Positions 18,579 through 26,297 of a stretch of 64,000 bases of DNA are shown here, piece after piece. The stretch's first letter is position 1. Every line of letters begins with the position of its first letter. The notes below the pieces were generated by a model. The model made no database searches and was not told where the DNA came from. It worked only from the letters and a program-made list of their open reading frames with translations. The stretch comes from Oscillospiraceae bacterium (lineage in GTDB: Bacteria > Bacillota_A > Clostridia > Oscillospirales > WRJC01), in contig WRJC01000011.1 of the NCBI GenBank assembly GCA_009782405.1, positions 18,732 through 82,731 on the forward strand, in the 5' to 3' direction. The position numbers were made by a program, and so were the translations under genes.

Positions 18579-19697
18579 TCAATACTTGACGGGTTTTGAG
18601 GACAGGTATTTATTTACCATAAGCGCCACTTTGAACACGATCGCGTGCTCGAATTCGCGAAGGTCGAGCCCCGTCAGCTTTTTTATTTTTTCCAATCTGT
18701 ACACGAGCGTGTTGCGGTGGACGAACAATTTGCGCGAAGTTTCGGAAACGTTCAGGTTGTTTTCGAAAAAATTATGTATCGTCATCAAAGATTCCCGGTC
18801 CAGCGATTCCAAGGTTCCGAATTTGAATACCTCGTCCAAAAAAACTTCGCACAGGGTAGTTGGGAGCTGGTATATTATCCTGCCTATTCCGAGATTTTTG
18901 TAATTTATCACTTCTTTTTCGTTTTCGAAAACCTTGCCCACTTCGAGGGCTATTTGCGCTTCCTTGAAAGAGCGCGATAAATCTTTCATTTCGGATACGG
19001 GGCTGCCTATGCCCACCACCGCTTTGGTGAAAAATTCCGAAATTGCGGTGGAGACGATTTCCTTGGCTACTTTTTCCGTTTCTTCGTTTTTGTCGGAATT
19101 GGCATTCTCTTGTTTTGTTTCGCGCACGAGCACTATGTCTTTTTCGTCCAGGCTGATTATGAAATCTCGGGTTTTGTCGGGAAACATGCTCTGCATTATA
19201 TCGGCCGGATTGATTTCGCGCTTGCTTCCGTATGCGGGAAATTTGACGAGATAGACGATTCGGCCCACGTTTTCCTGGAAGTTTAGTTCTTTGGCTCTCA
19301 AAAAAATGTCACCGGGCAAAATGTTGTCCAAAATCACGTTCTTCATAAAAGACAGCCTGTTGAATTGCTCGTCGTGCAGATTTTCGAAACTCCCGAAAAA
19401 CACCGAAATCAGCGAAACTATTTTGGAGGCTTCCGCGCCCTCGCCGGAAATGAACAGGATGTATTCCCCCCCCGGATCTTCCTCGCGTTCCAGATATTTG
19501 TAGGTATATCCGTTTTTTTGATATTCGTCTTTTATGCTGCGGGATTTCATCTCATGGCATATGTATTCTCTGGACTTGCCCGTTTGCGCACTGTCCGTGC
19601 AGGCGATTATGTTCCCGTTTTCGTCGATTATCCCTATTTCCCCGCCGATTATATCTTTGTATTTTTCCAGCATATCGCTAAACGCTTTGCTCGACAT
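18579..19697 (-). CDS. PucR/CdaR-type transcriptional regulator
   Basis: 372 residues. The C-terminus is a PucR-type helix-turn-helix: MTIHNFFENNLNVSETSRKL followed by FVHRNTLVYRLEKIKKLTGLDL, the standard signature of CdaR/PucR regulators. The N-terminal part (about 1-130) resembles the sugar-diacid/ligand-sensing region of CdaR (YKDIIGGEIGIIDENGNIIACTD). A GGDEF-like middle domain is likely. Members usually activate genes for sugar acids or purine breakdown, but the effector cannot be told here. It lies 39 bases upstream of ftsE and may share its transcript. Confidence 0.88.
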   Translation of the reverse strand: MSSKAFSDMLEKYKDIIGGEIGIIDENGNIIACTDSAQTGKSREYICHEMKSRSIKDEYQKNGYTYKYLEREEDPGGEYILFISGEGAEASKIVSLISVFFGSFENLHDEQFNRLSFMKNVILDNILPGDIFLRAKELNFQENVGRIVYLVKFPAYGSKREINPADIMQSMFPDKTRDFIISLDEKDIVLVRETKQENANSDKNEETEKVAKEIVSTAISEFFTKAVVGIGSPVSEMKDLSRSFKEAQIALEVGKVFENEKEVINYKNLGIGRIIYQLPTTLCEVFLDEVFKFGTLESLDRESLMTIHNFFENNLNVSETSRKLFVHRNTLVYRLEKIKKLTGLDLREFEHAIVFKVALMVNKYLSSKPVKY

Positions 19698-19728
19698 AAA
19701 AAACCTCCAACTGAACCATTTTGTCCGT

Positions 19729-20556
19729 TTATATCATTTTAAGGGTGAAATATATGCCGACGGCCACACAATAGACGAGAAGCGCGCATATCATGTAAAA
19801 AAAGTAAGAGGCAAAAGAAAGGAAGCTTGCAACCGAAAAAACCGCTATAAAAACCGAAAGTATGAAAAATTGGAAATATCTTGAATCTTTTTCGAATATC
19901 TTCACATCCAATTCCAAAGGCTCGCTTTTCAGCTGCCCTTTGCCTTTCATGAGCGCCAATGCGAAAACAAGGGTGAAAACCGCAAAAACCGCCAACAGGG
20001 CTTTAAATCCCATTTTTATGTGGACGCCCAAAAGCGGGGACTGCGCAAAATACAGAAGAAAACTTCCCGCAGCGGCGAAAATCGAGAAACAGAAAAACTC
20101 TTTTTGATACAGGTAGTAGATGTAGACGAGCGCCGTGGCAGTGACGGAAAAAGCGGTCAGAAACGGTATCCAATCCTGTTGGGTCAAAAAAATCACAAAA
20201 TCCGAAATGAAAATGAAAATTGCGGCCGCCAATAGGCTTTTGCTGCGTATGATTTTGTCTTTTTCTTCGATAATTTGCGTTTTTCTGTAAAAGAAAAACG
20301 CCGCAGACCCCACTAGCGCAATCCCCGTGACGAAAAGCCCCGCTGTCGAAATGCTTTTGAGCTTTTCTATTTCGCCCCAAGTCAGATTCATGGCGTAAAC
20401 GAAAAAACCGACCGCGCAGACGGCGCCCCCGAAAAGGATCATCAGCCTGTATGTTATTATTTCGATTCGCCTTTCGGTATGTTTTTTACTTTTTTCGGTA
20501 TTTATATCTTTGAATGTTTTGTTCGTTTTTTTCGCTTTTTTCAAAAATTTATCCAC
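19729..20556 (-). CDS. Integral membrane protein of unknown function
   Basis: 275 residues with a basic, hydrophilic N-terminus (KKAKKTNKTFKDINTEKSKKHTERR) and about seven or eight hydrophobic helices. The first codon is GTG at 20556. An in-frame TTG at 20544 has a better placed ribosome site (GGGGTGG), so the protein may be four residues shorter. It is the first gene of the long minus-strand run and has a perfect consensus promoter. No family recognised. Confidence 0.75.
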   Translation of the reverse strand: MDKFLKKAKKTNKTFKDINTEKSKKHTERRIEIITYRLMILFGGAVCAVGFFVYAMNLTWGEIEKLKSISTAGLFVTGIALVGSAAFFFYRKTQIIEEKDKIIRSKSLLAAAIFIFISDFVIFLTQQDWIPFLTAFSVTATALVYIYYLYQKEFFCFSIFAAAGSFLLYFAQSPLLGVHIKMGFKALLAVFAVFTLVFALALMKGKGQLKSEPLELDVKIFEKDSRYFQFFILSVFIAVFSVASFLSFASYFFYMICALLVYCVAVGIYFTLKMI

Positions 20557-20587
20557 CCCGTTGATTTGATTATCGGTACAAGTATCA

Positions 20588-20616
20588 ATTATATCACACT
20601 ATTTTGGTTTTGTCAA
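20588..20616 (-). promoter_or_regulatory. Consensus SigA promoter heading the ftsEX/greA/lysS run
   Basis: On the minus strand: TTGACA (20616-20611), 17 bases, TATAAT (20593-20588). Both hexamers are perfect. It could drive all the closely spaced minus-strand genes from 20556 to 11429. Confidence 0.85.
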
Positions 20617-20642
20617 ATTTATTTTTCGCGCGCGCCGGCAAA

Positions 20643-20671
20643 TTGTTGATTATTTTGGAATTTTGTGTTAT
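20643..20671 (+). promoter_or_regulatory. Possible promoter of the small lipoprotein gene
   Basis: TTGTTG (20643-20648), 17 bases, TGTTAT (20666-20671), upstream of the lipoprotein start at 20747. The match is moderate. Confidence 0.35.
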
Positions 20672-20746
20672 CATTTACGTGCAGCCTTGCATATGTCATG
20701 TTAGTCTATGCCAATCACTATAAATTTTACGTTAAGGGGAATATTT

Positions 20747-21229
20747 ATGAAACCAAAAAAAATCACGATGAATTTCGCGGCTCTTTTGGCTGCTGTTTTT
20801 GTTCTCGCCGCTTTTGCCGGCTGCAAAAAAGGGGACAAATCGGCAAATTTGTTCAAAGAAGGCGAATTGGGGGATTTTTGGGATTTGCAGCCCGACGACG
20901 CGGAGATCGTCCCCGCGCCGCAGGGAGCAGGCGAAAATGAAGGCGACGAAGTGATAACCGACGACGAATCGCTGAACATGGATTCTGTCAGGAAGCTCGC
21001 CCACAGGCAGATTTCGCCTTTCGAATTCATGGAAAATTATCCGGGGACGGTGAGAGGCGAAAATCCGCGCGTTTATTTGAACGCCCTGCCAAACGATTAC
21101 GTCATCCGCATCGAATATGAAGGGGAAAACATCATCCTCGCGAGCTTGGACGACCACAGGCTCGGAATGTCGCTTGATTTGCTCGGGGACAAAAGTTTGG
21201 ATATGTTTCTTTTGGAAAGGGAACCTTGA
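20747..21229 (+). CDS. Small predicted lipoprotein, function unknown
   Basis: 160 residues with a lipoprotein signal peptide: basic MKPKKITMN, hydrophobic stretch, lipobox AAFAGC. The mature part is acidic and short. The C-terminal half (NYPGTVRGENPRVYLNALPNDYVIRIEYEG) could form a small beta domain. The start ATG 20747 follows AAGGGGA. An in-frame upstream ATG at 20708 would add 13 residues before the signal peptide and is unlikely. Its stop is 1 base from the stop of the convergent aldo/keto reductase gene. No family recognised. Confidence 0.7.
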   Translation: MKPKKITMNFAALLAAVFVLAAFAGCKKGDKSANLFKEGELGDFWDLQPDDAEIVPAPQGAGENEGDEVITDDESLNMDSVRKLAHRQISPFEFMENYPGTVRGENPRVYLNALPNDYVIRIEYEGENIILASLDDHRLGMSLDLLGDKSLDMFLLEREP

Positions 21230-21230
21230 A

Positions 21231-22379
21231 TTACAGCGCCGCGAATATGGCGTCGATCTCTTTCAGTTTTTCGATTATTTTTATATGCTGCGGGCACTTC
21301 GCCTCGCAGTTTCCGCATTCCGCGCATTTTGAAACGGGTTCGGATATCAAATTTCCGTGCCAGTCCTTATGGCCGCGGGTAACTTGGCTGTACATATTTT
21401 TTCCGAGGGCGGTCATTCCGTAAACGTTGTGGTGCGTGAAGGCGTTGAATATATGGGGGATGTTGATCCCCTGCGGGCAAGGCTTGCAGTAATCGCAGCC
21501 AGTGCAGTACAGATCCGAGAATTTTTTGAGATCGGCCATGAGCTGTCCGGCTTTTTCGAAATCTGCGGCGTTCATCGGCACTTCCATTTCGCCCACTTTC
21601 AAGTTCTGTTCGAGCATTGGCATCGAACCCATCCCCGAAAGCGCGCATGAGACGTTTGGGTTGCCGAGCACGAACCTGATGGCGAGTTCGACGGTTTCGG
21701 GATTCTTTTCGCCCAGCAGCTTGTCCGCCAAACTCGAAGGCGCGGCGAGGCGCCCCCCGGCTACCGGGCCCATGACCACCGTCCCGATTCCGGCTTCCGC
21801 CAGATATGCGATGGCTTCTTCGTTTGAGCGATCAAGCAAATTGTATTGCAGCAGAACGGACGAAAATATTTCGCCCTGTTCGATTATGTGGCGCATATCC
21901 TTGGAATCGCCGTGAAAGGAGAAAGACATATGTTTGATCAATTTTTCATCTATGGCTTTCCGCGCCTCATCCATCAATTTCATCGGTTTTATCTGGCCGT
22001 CCATCGCTTCTTTGTTTATGCCGTGGAAATGATAAAAATCGATGTACGGGGTATCCATGCTGCGTAATTGTTTTTCGAGCACTTTCCTAAAATCGCCTGT
22101 TTCTTTGACCAAATGCAGCGGCTGTTTTGTGGCGAGCATGACATTGCCGCGCACGGATTTCAGGGCTTTGCCCGAAACGGGCTGGCTCTGCTCATTGCAA
22201 TAGCCGTAAGCCGTGTCAAAATAGTTTACGCCTTGTTCGTATGCGCGGCGGAGCATGGGTATGGCTTTTTCCTCGTCCACGAGTTTTTTGCCGTCTTTTT
22301 CAATTTCGGGCAGCCTCATGCAGCCAAAGCCGAGCGCAGAAATCATTTTTCCGGTTTTTCCGAATTTGCGGTATTGCAT
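21231..22379 (-). CDS. Aldo/keto reductase with C-terminal 4Fe-4S domain
   Basis: 382 residues: an aldo/keto reductase barrel followed by a ferredoxin-like domain. Barrel motifs are LGFGCMRLP and the catalytic Asp/Tyr in YFDTAYGY, Lys in LATKQP and His in YHFHGI. The last 90 residues hold CTGCDYCKPCP and CAECGNCEAKCP, ligands for two [4Fe-4S] clusters. This fusion is common in anaerobes and probably takes electrons from ferredoxin or flavoprotein donors. The start is set by GAGGAGG. Upstream lies a MerR-type promoter with an elongated spacer, so the gene is probably induced by a small molecule or redox stress. Confidence 0.92.
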   Translation of the reverse strand: MQYRKFGKTGKMISALGFGCMRLPEIEKDGKKLVDEEKAIPMLRRAYEQGVNYFDTAYGYCNEQSQPVSGKALKSVRGNVMLATKQPLHLVKETGDFRKVLEKQLRSMDTPYIDFYHFHGINKEAMDGQIKPMKLMDEARKAIDEKLIKHMSFSFHGDSKDMRHIIEQGEIFSSVLLQYNLLDRSNEEAIAYLAEAGIGTVVMGPVAGGRLAAPSSLADKLLGEKNPETVELAIRFVLGNPNVSCALSGMGSMPMLEQNLKVGEMEVPMNAADFEKAGQLMADLKKFSDLYCTGCDYCKPCPQGINIPHIFNAFTHHNVYGMTALGKNMYSQVTRGHKDWHGNLISEPVSKCAECGNCEAKCPQHIKIIEKLKEIDAIFAAL

Positions 22380-22428
22380 AAAAAATTACCTCCTCATTAT
22401 GGTGCGCAATCAATATTTACTATCAAAA

Positions 22429-22461
22429 AATATAGTTTACAAATGGACGGATTTGTAAACT
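22429..22461 (-). promoter_or_regulatory. MerR-type promoter/operator of the aldo/keto reductase
   Basis: On the minus strand: TTTACA (22459-22454), a 19-base spacer, TATATT (22434-22429). The spacer and edges carry a perfect 11-bp inverted repeat, AGTTTACAAAT and ATTTGTAAACT, separated by 6 bases (22434-22461). A 19-base spacer with a dyad between -35 and -10 is the hallmark of promoters remodelled by MerR-family activators. Confidence 0.7.
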
Positions 22462-22526
22462 GTATTTAGATTTTTTTATCCTTTTTGTCTCGTTTGTCCC
22501 GGAAAATCGCCGATCGAGCCGAAAAT

Positions 22527-22832
22527 TTAAATTTCTTCGTTTTCCTCGGCTTCTTCGCTTTCGGCATTCTTTTGGGTTTCGAGCGCCGCATGGTAGCTGG
22601 CGAGTATGGCGGATTCGATTTTGAGCCTGAACTCGCTGTTTATGGGGTGCACTATGTCCTTGTAAGTGCCGTCGGCGTTTTTCCTGCTGGGCATTATCAA
22701 AAACAATTTGTCTTTCGCGTAAATTATTTTCACGTCATGCACCGCGAGCTCGTTGTCGAAAGTGACCGAAACGATAGCCTTCAAAGGCCCCTCGTCAAAT
22801 GTTTTGCGAATTTTTATATCCGAAATTTCCAT
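22527..22832 (-). CDS. spoVG: SpoVG family RNA/DNA-binding regulator
   Basis: 101 residues. The core MEISDIKIRKTF...GPLKAIVSVTFDNELAVHDVKI...LFLIMPSRKNADGTYKDIVHPI is the SpoVG signature almost throughout. SpoVG is a broadly conserved nucleic-acid-binding regulator first named for a sporulation role, but also present in non-sporulating bacteria. The acidic C-terminal tail (ESEEAEENEEI) is usual. The ribosome site is AGGAGGA. It is divergent from murC, each with its own promoter. Confidence 0.96.
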   Translation of the reverse strand: MEISDIKIRKTFDEGPLKAIVSVTFDNELAVHDVKIIYAKDKLFLIMPSRKNADGTYKDIVHPINSEFRLKIESAILASYHAALETQKNAESEEAEENEEI

Positions 22833-22892
22833 TTCAAAATCCTCCTGTTACAATGTAAATGGTGTAAATGATTTAATTTTTTGATATTATGC

Positions 22893-22921
22893 AATATATT
22901 ACACCAAAAAAATGTTGTAAA
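22893..22921 (-). promoter_or_regulatory. SigA-type promoter of spoVG
   Basis: On the minus strand: TTTACA (22921-22916), 17 bases, TATATT (22898-22893), about 54 bases before the spoVG ATG. Confidence 0.6.
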
Positions 22922-22973
22922 GATTAAAATATAATTAATTTACCGTTAAAATTTAAAAAAATAAAAAAATTTG

Positions 22974-23002
22974 TTTACATAAATCTATTTTTGTCGTATA
23001 AT
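22974..23002 (+). promoter_or_regulatory. SigA-type promoter of murC
   Basis: TTTACA (22974-22979), 17 bases, TATAAT (22997-23002), giving a leader of about 30 bases with AAAGGA ahead of ATG 23038. Confidence 0.75.
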
Positions 23003-23037
23003 AAAAAAAACGGAAAATTTTTCGAAAGGATAAACAA

Positions 23038-24408
23038 ATGCAAAACTTGATAAACCTATCCGATACCGCAGGCAAAAAAATATTTTTTTCGGGCATAGGA
23101 GGAATCAGCATGTCGGCGATCGCCGCCGCCTTGAAACAAAAAGGTTACGAAGTGTGCGGTTCCGACATAATAGAAAAAGACGAGTTGCAAAAACTCAGGG
23201 TTTCGGGCATCGAAATATTCGTCCCGCACAAAGGCGAAAACGTCGAAGGGTGCGGGTTGGTGGTTTACAACGCCAGGATAAAAAAGGACAATCCCGAAAT
23301 GGTCAGGGCAAAAGAATTGAAAATACCGATTATAAAACGTTCCCAAATGCTCGGGGCCCTCATGGGCGGATATGAAACGTCCATCGGGATTTCGGGCACC
23401 CACGGAAAATCGACGGTCACTTCGATGACAAGCGAGATATTCATGCAGGCGAAAACAGAACCGACATTTTTTATAGGGGCAGTGTACCCCCCCGTTAATT
23501 CGGCTTATCAAACCGGAAAAGACGATTACTTCATACTCGAAGCGGACGAATTTTACGATAGTTTTTTGGATTTTTACCCGAATATTTCGGTCATATTGAA
23601 CATTGAAATGGATCACCCCGATTATTTTCGTGATTTGGGCGCCATGATTTGTTCATACGAAAAATTTTTGGGCAATACTTCCGATTGCGCCATCATAAAC
23701 GGCGACGACGAAAACGCCCGGAAAGCCGCGAACGATTTCAAAGGGGAAATACTCTCATATTCCCTGAAAAATCCTGCCGCCGAAATATTTGCCGGAAACA
23801 TATCTTATCCCGACGGTTTCCCCGAATTCGACATATTTGCGAAAGGCGCAAAATACGCCCGTATAAAGCTCTCCGTCCCGGGGGAATTCAACATATACAA
23901 CGCCGCCGCCGCCGCAAGCGTGGCGTACAAATGCCAAATAAGGGGCGAATGCGTGGAAGCGGGGCTGAACGCATTCAAAGGGGCGGGGAGGCGTTTTGAA
24001 TACAAAGGGATATTGAACGGCGCCAAAGTTTACGACGATTACGCCCACCACCCAACCGAAGTTAAAAAGGCGATAACGGAAATGCAAAAAATCGCAAATG
24101 GGAAAAACGGGCGTTTGTGGTACATATTCCAGCCGCACACATATTCGAGGACGGCCGAGCTTATGGATGATTTGTGCGAGGCTTTGTCCAAAGCCGAAAA
24201 ATTGGTTTTGGCCGAAATATTTTCCGCCACCGAAGAAAACATGTACGGAATAACGTCAAAGGACGTAGCGGCAAAAGTGCCCGGCTGCTTGTTTCTTGAA
24301 ACATTCGGGGAAATCGCCGATTTTCTCAAAGAATCCGTCCAAGAAAACGATTTGGTGCTCGTGACTGGGGCAGGGGACATAAATAACCTCACGAAACTTC
24401 TGGTATAA
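23038..24408 (+). CDS. murC: UDP-N-acetylmuramate--L-alanine ligase
   Basis: 456 residues. It adds L-alanine to UDP-MurNAc with ATP, the first amino-acid step of peptidoglycan synthesis in the cytoplasm. The N-terminal nucleotide-sugar fold has FSGIGGISMSAIA, the ATP loop is GISGTHGKSTVTS, the central motif ILEADEFYDSFLD, and the Mur-ligase end YDDYAHHPTEV. Length is normal. Unlike many operons, no other mur gene follows. murA and murB lie separately 8-18 kb away. Confidence 0.96.
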   Translation: MQNLINLSDTAGKKIFFSGIGGISMSAIAAALKQKGYEVCGSDIIEKDELQKLRVSGIEIFVPHKGENVEGCGLVVYNARIKKDNPEMVRAKELKIPIIKRSQMLGALMGGYETSIGISGTHGKSTVTSMTSEIFMQAKTEPTFFIGAVYPPVNSAYQTGKDDYFILEADEFYDSFLDFYPNISVILNIEMDHPDYFRDLGAMICSYEKFLGNTSDCAIINGDDENARKAANDFKGEILSYSLKNPAAEIFAGNISYPDGFPEFDIFAKGAKYARIKLSVPGEFNIYNAAAAASVAYKCQIRGECVEAGLNAFKGAGRRFEYKGILNGAKVYDDYAHHPTEVKKAITEMQKIANGKNGRLWYIFQPHTYSRTAELMDDLCEALSKAEKLVLAEIFSATEENMYGITSKDVAAKVPGCLFLETFGEIADFLKESVQENDLVLVTGAGDINNLTKLLV

Positions 24409-24438
24409 ATCAACTCATAAAAAAAAGGGGATTGCACG

Positions 24439-24999
24439 ATGATAAATATGGATGAAACAAAAAAATTGACGGAAGAAATTAAAAATATGGGCGTATCCGC
24501 TGTCGCCGTATTTCCGGCCGGGGACATAAAATTCGACGAAATATTCAGGAAGCTGTGCAAAGACAATCTTTGCGGCAGGTACGGAAAAAATTACAAATGC
24601 CCCCCGCTAATCGGAGAGCCCGAAGAACTTAAAAAAGAGGTTTCGGGTTATGACGACGTCGTCTTGATCCAGTCGATTTACCCGCTTGAAGATTCCTACG
24701 ATTTCGAAGGGATGGAACAGGGGGGCAGGCTCCACCGCGAAAACATAGAAAAAACCCGCGAATATTTAAAGACCAATCTGAATTTCGAAAAAATGCTCGT
24801 TTTGGGCGCGGGAGGCTGCGCCTTGTGCGAAAAATGCGGCGCATTCGAAAAAAAAGCGCCCTGCCGTTTTCCGGACAGGGCGATAGCTTCAGTGGAAGGG
24901 TACTGCATGAATGTGGCGGACATGACAAATTCCCACGGCCTTAAATACATAAACGGCGAAAACACGGTTTCTTATGTGGCTGTTTTCCTGTTGAAATGA
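24439..24999 (+). CDS. DUF2284 predicted metal-binding protein
   Basis: 186 residues rich in cysteine. CGRYGKNYKCPP and the later CALCEKCGAFEKKAPCRFPDRA are typical of DUF2284 proteins, which are thought to bind metal or Fe-S clusters and often sit near UroD-like and corrinoid-dependent methyltransferase genes. It follows murC by 30 bases and converges with the second UroD-like gene. The biochemical role is not established. Confidence 0.85.
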   Translation: MINMDETKKLTEEIKNMGVSAVAVFPAGDIKFDEIFRKLCKDNLCGRYGKNYKCPPLIGEPEELKKEVSGYDDVVLIQSIYPLEDSYDFEGMEQGGRLHRENIEKTREYLKTNLNFEKMLVLGAGGCALCEKCGAFEKKAPCRFPDRAIASVEGYCMNVADMTNSHGLKYINGENTVSYVAVFLLK

Positions 25000-25006
25000 T
25001 TTGATG

Positions 25007-26170
25007 TCAAAATTCCCAGACGTTCACAAGGTCGCAAGTGAGATCATGCCAATGCTTGGTTCGCGCAGCTCCGTCTTCCTTTGCGCCCCATTCGCTGTAG
25101 AACATCCCCCCGTCGGCCATGAAATGGAGGTATTCGTCGTCTTTTGCGCCCCAGCTGTTGTCGAATATGCTGCCTGAGTTGTGGTTCGTGAAATCCGGGC
25201 TGCCCATCAAAATGACTCCCGCTTTTTTTGTTATCTGCCTAAAGTTCGCCATATCCTCCTTGGAGCGGGCCATTCCGCGCATGATGGTCAAATCCAGCGA
25301 CTTTGGCTTGCAATTCAAGCAGGCGTCGATATATCCGTTGAAATACGGCCCGCAGGTGTGCAGGTGCCCGCCCCCGTATTTTTCATAAAGGCGGAGGTTG
25401 CAAGGAGCGCAAAATTCGGTGTGCAGCGAGGGGCTTATGACCGATACATAATCGTCCCATATGATGACCCCGGTTTTGCCTCCGGGCACGGGAACCGCTT
25501 CGTTCTTGACCAAATGCTCCGTGCCGCACCAGCTTTCCATAGCATCTATCGTGTCCTCGATGGCCGCGGTGACGATGCCGAAAAATTCATGGACCATATC
25601 CGGCTCGTCGAACATAGCCAACATGAGCTGTTCGTTGTCGCATATTTTCGTGGCTGTCCCGTAGGGAGACTGGTGGTCGCTGACCAATACGGGGACTTCC
25701 CCTTGCACCGCATCCAAAAATTTTTCGCAGGTTTCTTTGAGTTTGGGCCCCCAGCCGTCCTCTGCCGGATTTATTTTTTTCGGGATTTTGCCCAAATCGT
25801 AAATATCTTTCATCACCCTGCTTTCGGTGAACGGCGGGTTGTCCTCGACTATGTACTGTTTTGCCCCGAACATCGAAGCTATCACGCCTTGGCCCAAATG
25901 GGCCATTCCGAGATAAGGCATGTAATCCGTGTCGGGAAAACTTTCGGTTTGCGCGTTTATTGATGCTATCGTCCTTTCGATCAGCTTGTCCGTGTCGCGT
26001 ATTATGTCGCCCATTGTATAGCTTGGGCAATTTGGAGTCCCCGAATTGTAGCGGAAAGGCAAACGGTCGATTTTTTCCTTGTTGTAGTATTTGATGCAGC
26101 GCTCCCGCGCTTCGGCGATCCTGTCGCGGTCGATTTTCAGGGCGTATCTGCCCGGTATCGTAATCTCCAT
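25007..26170 (-). CDS. Uroporphyrinogen decarboxylase (UroD/MtaA) family protein
   Basis: 387 residues, second UroD-superfamily member in the window and only distantly similar to the one at 3.8 kb. It carries LHTCGPYFNGYID (His-x-Cys-Gly) as expected for zinc-thiolate methyltransferase-like members, and lacks clear HemE features. The DUF2284 gene lies tail to tail 7 bases away, an FGGY kinase gene is divergent. A strong promoter lies upstream. The reaction is unknown. Many homologues in gut and sediment anaerobes are unassigned. Confidence 0.82.
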   Translation of the reverse strand: MEITIPGRYALKIDRDRIAEARERCIKYYNKEKIDRLPFRYNSGTPNCPSYTMGDIIRDTDKLIERTIASINAQTESFPDTDYMPYLGMAHLGQGVIASMFGAKQYIVEDNPPFTESRVMKDIYDLGKIPKKINPAEDGWGPKLKETCEKFLDAVQGEVPVLVSDHQSPYGTATKICDNEQLMLAMFDEPDMVHEFFGIVTAAIEDTIDAMESWCGTEHLVKNEAVPVPGGKTGVIIWDDYVSVISPSLHTEFCAPCNLRLYEKYGGGHLHTCGPYFNGYIDACLNCKPKSLDLTIMRGMARSKEDMANFRQITKKAGVILMGSPDFTNHNSGSIFDNSWGAKDDEYLHFMADGGMFYSEWGAKEDGAARTKHWHDLTCDLVNVWEF

Positions 26171-26212
26171 AATTTTTTCCTTTTTTGTTTTATATTTTTA
26201 TGCATTTTGTAT

Positions 26213-26241
26213 ATTATATCTTTTTTCGCCGGTGTTGTCAA
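26213..26241 (-). promoter_or_regulatory. Consensus SigA promoter of the UroD-like gene
   Basis: On the minus strand: TTGACA (26241-26236), 17 bases, TATAAT (26218-26213). Start of transcription about 36 bases before the ATG at 26170. Confidence 0.8.
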
Positions 26242-26262
26242 GAAAAATTTTTGCGGTTTTTG

Positions 26263-26291
26263 TTGATTTCTTTGTTTTTTTCTGATATAAT
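26263..26291 (+). promoter_or_regulatory. SigA-type promoter of the kinase/aldolase/glucosidase genes
   Basis: TTGATT (26263-26268), 17 bases, TATAAT (26286-26291). The predicted first transcribed base falls at about 26298, which is the A of the kinase's ATG. Confidence 0.7.
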
Positions 26292-26297
26292 GAAAAC

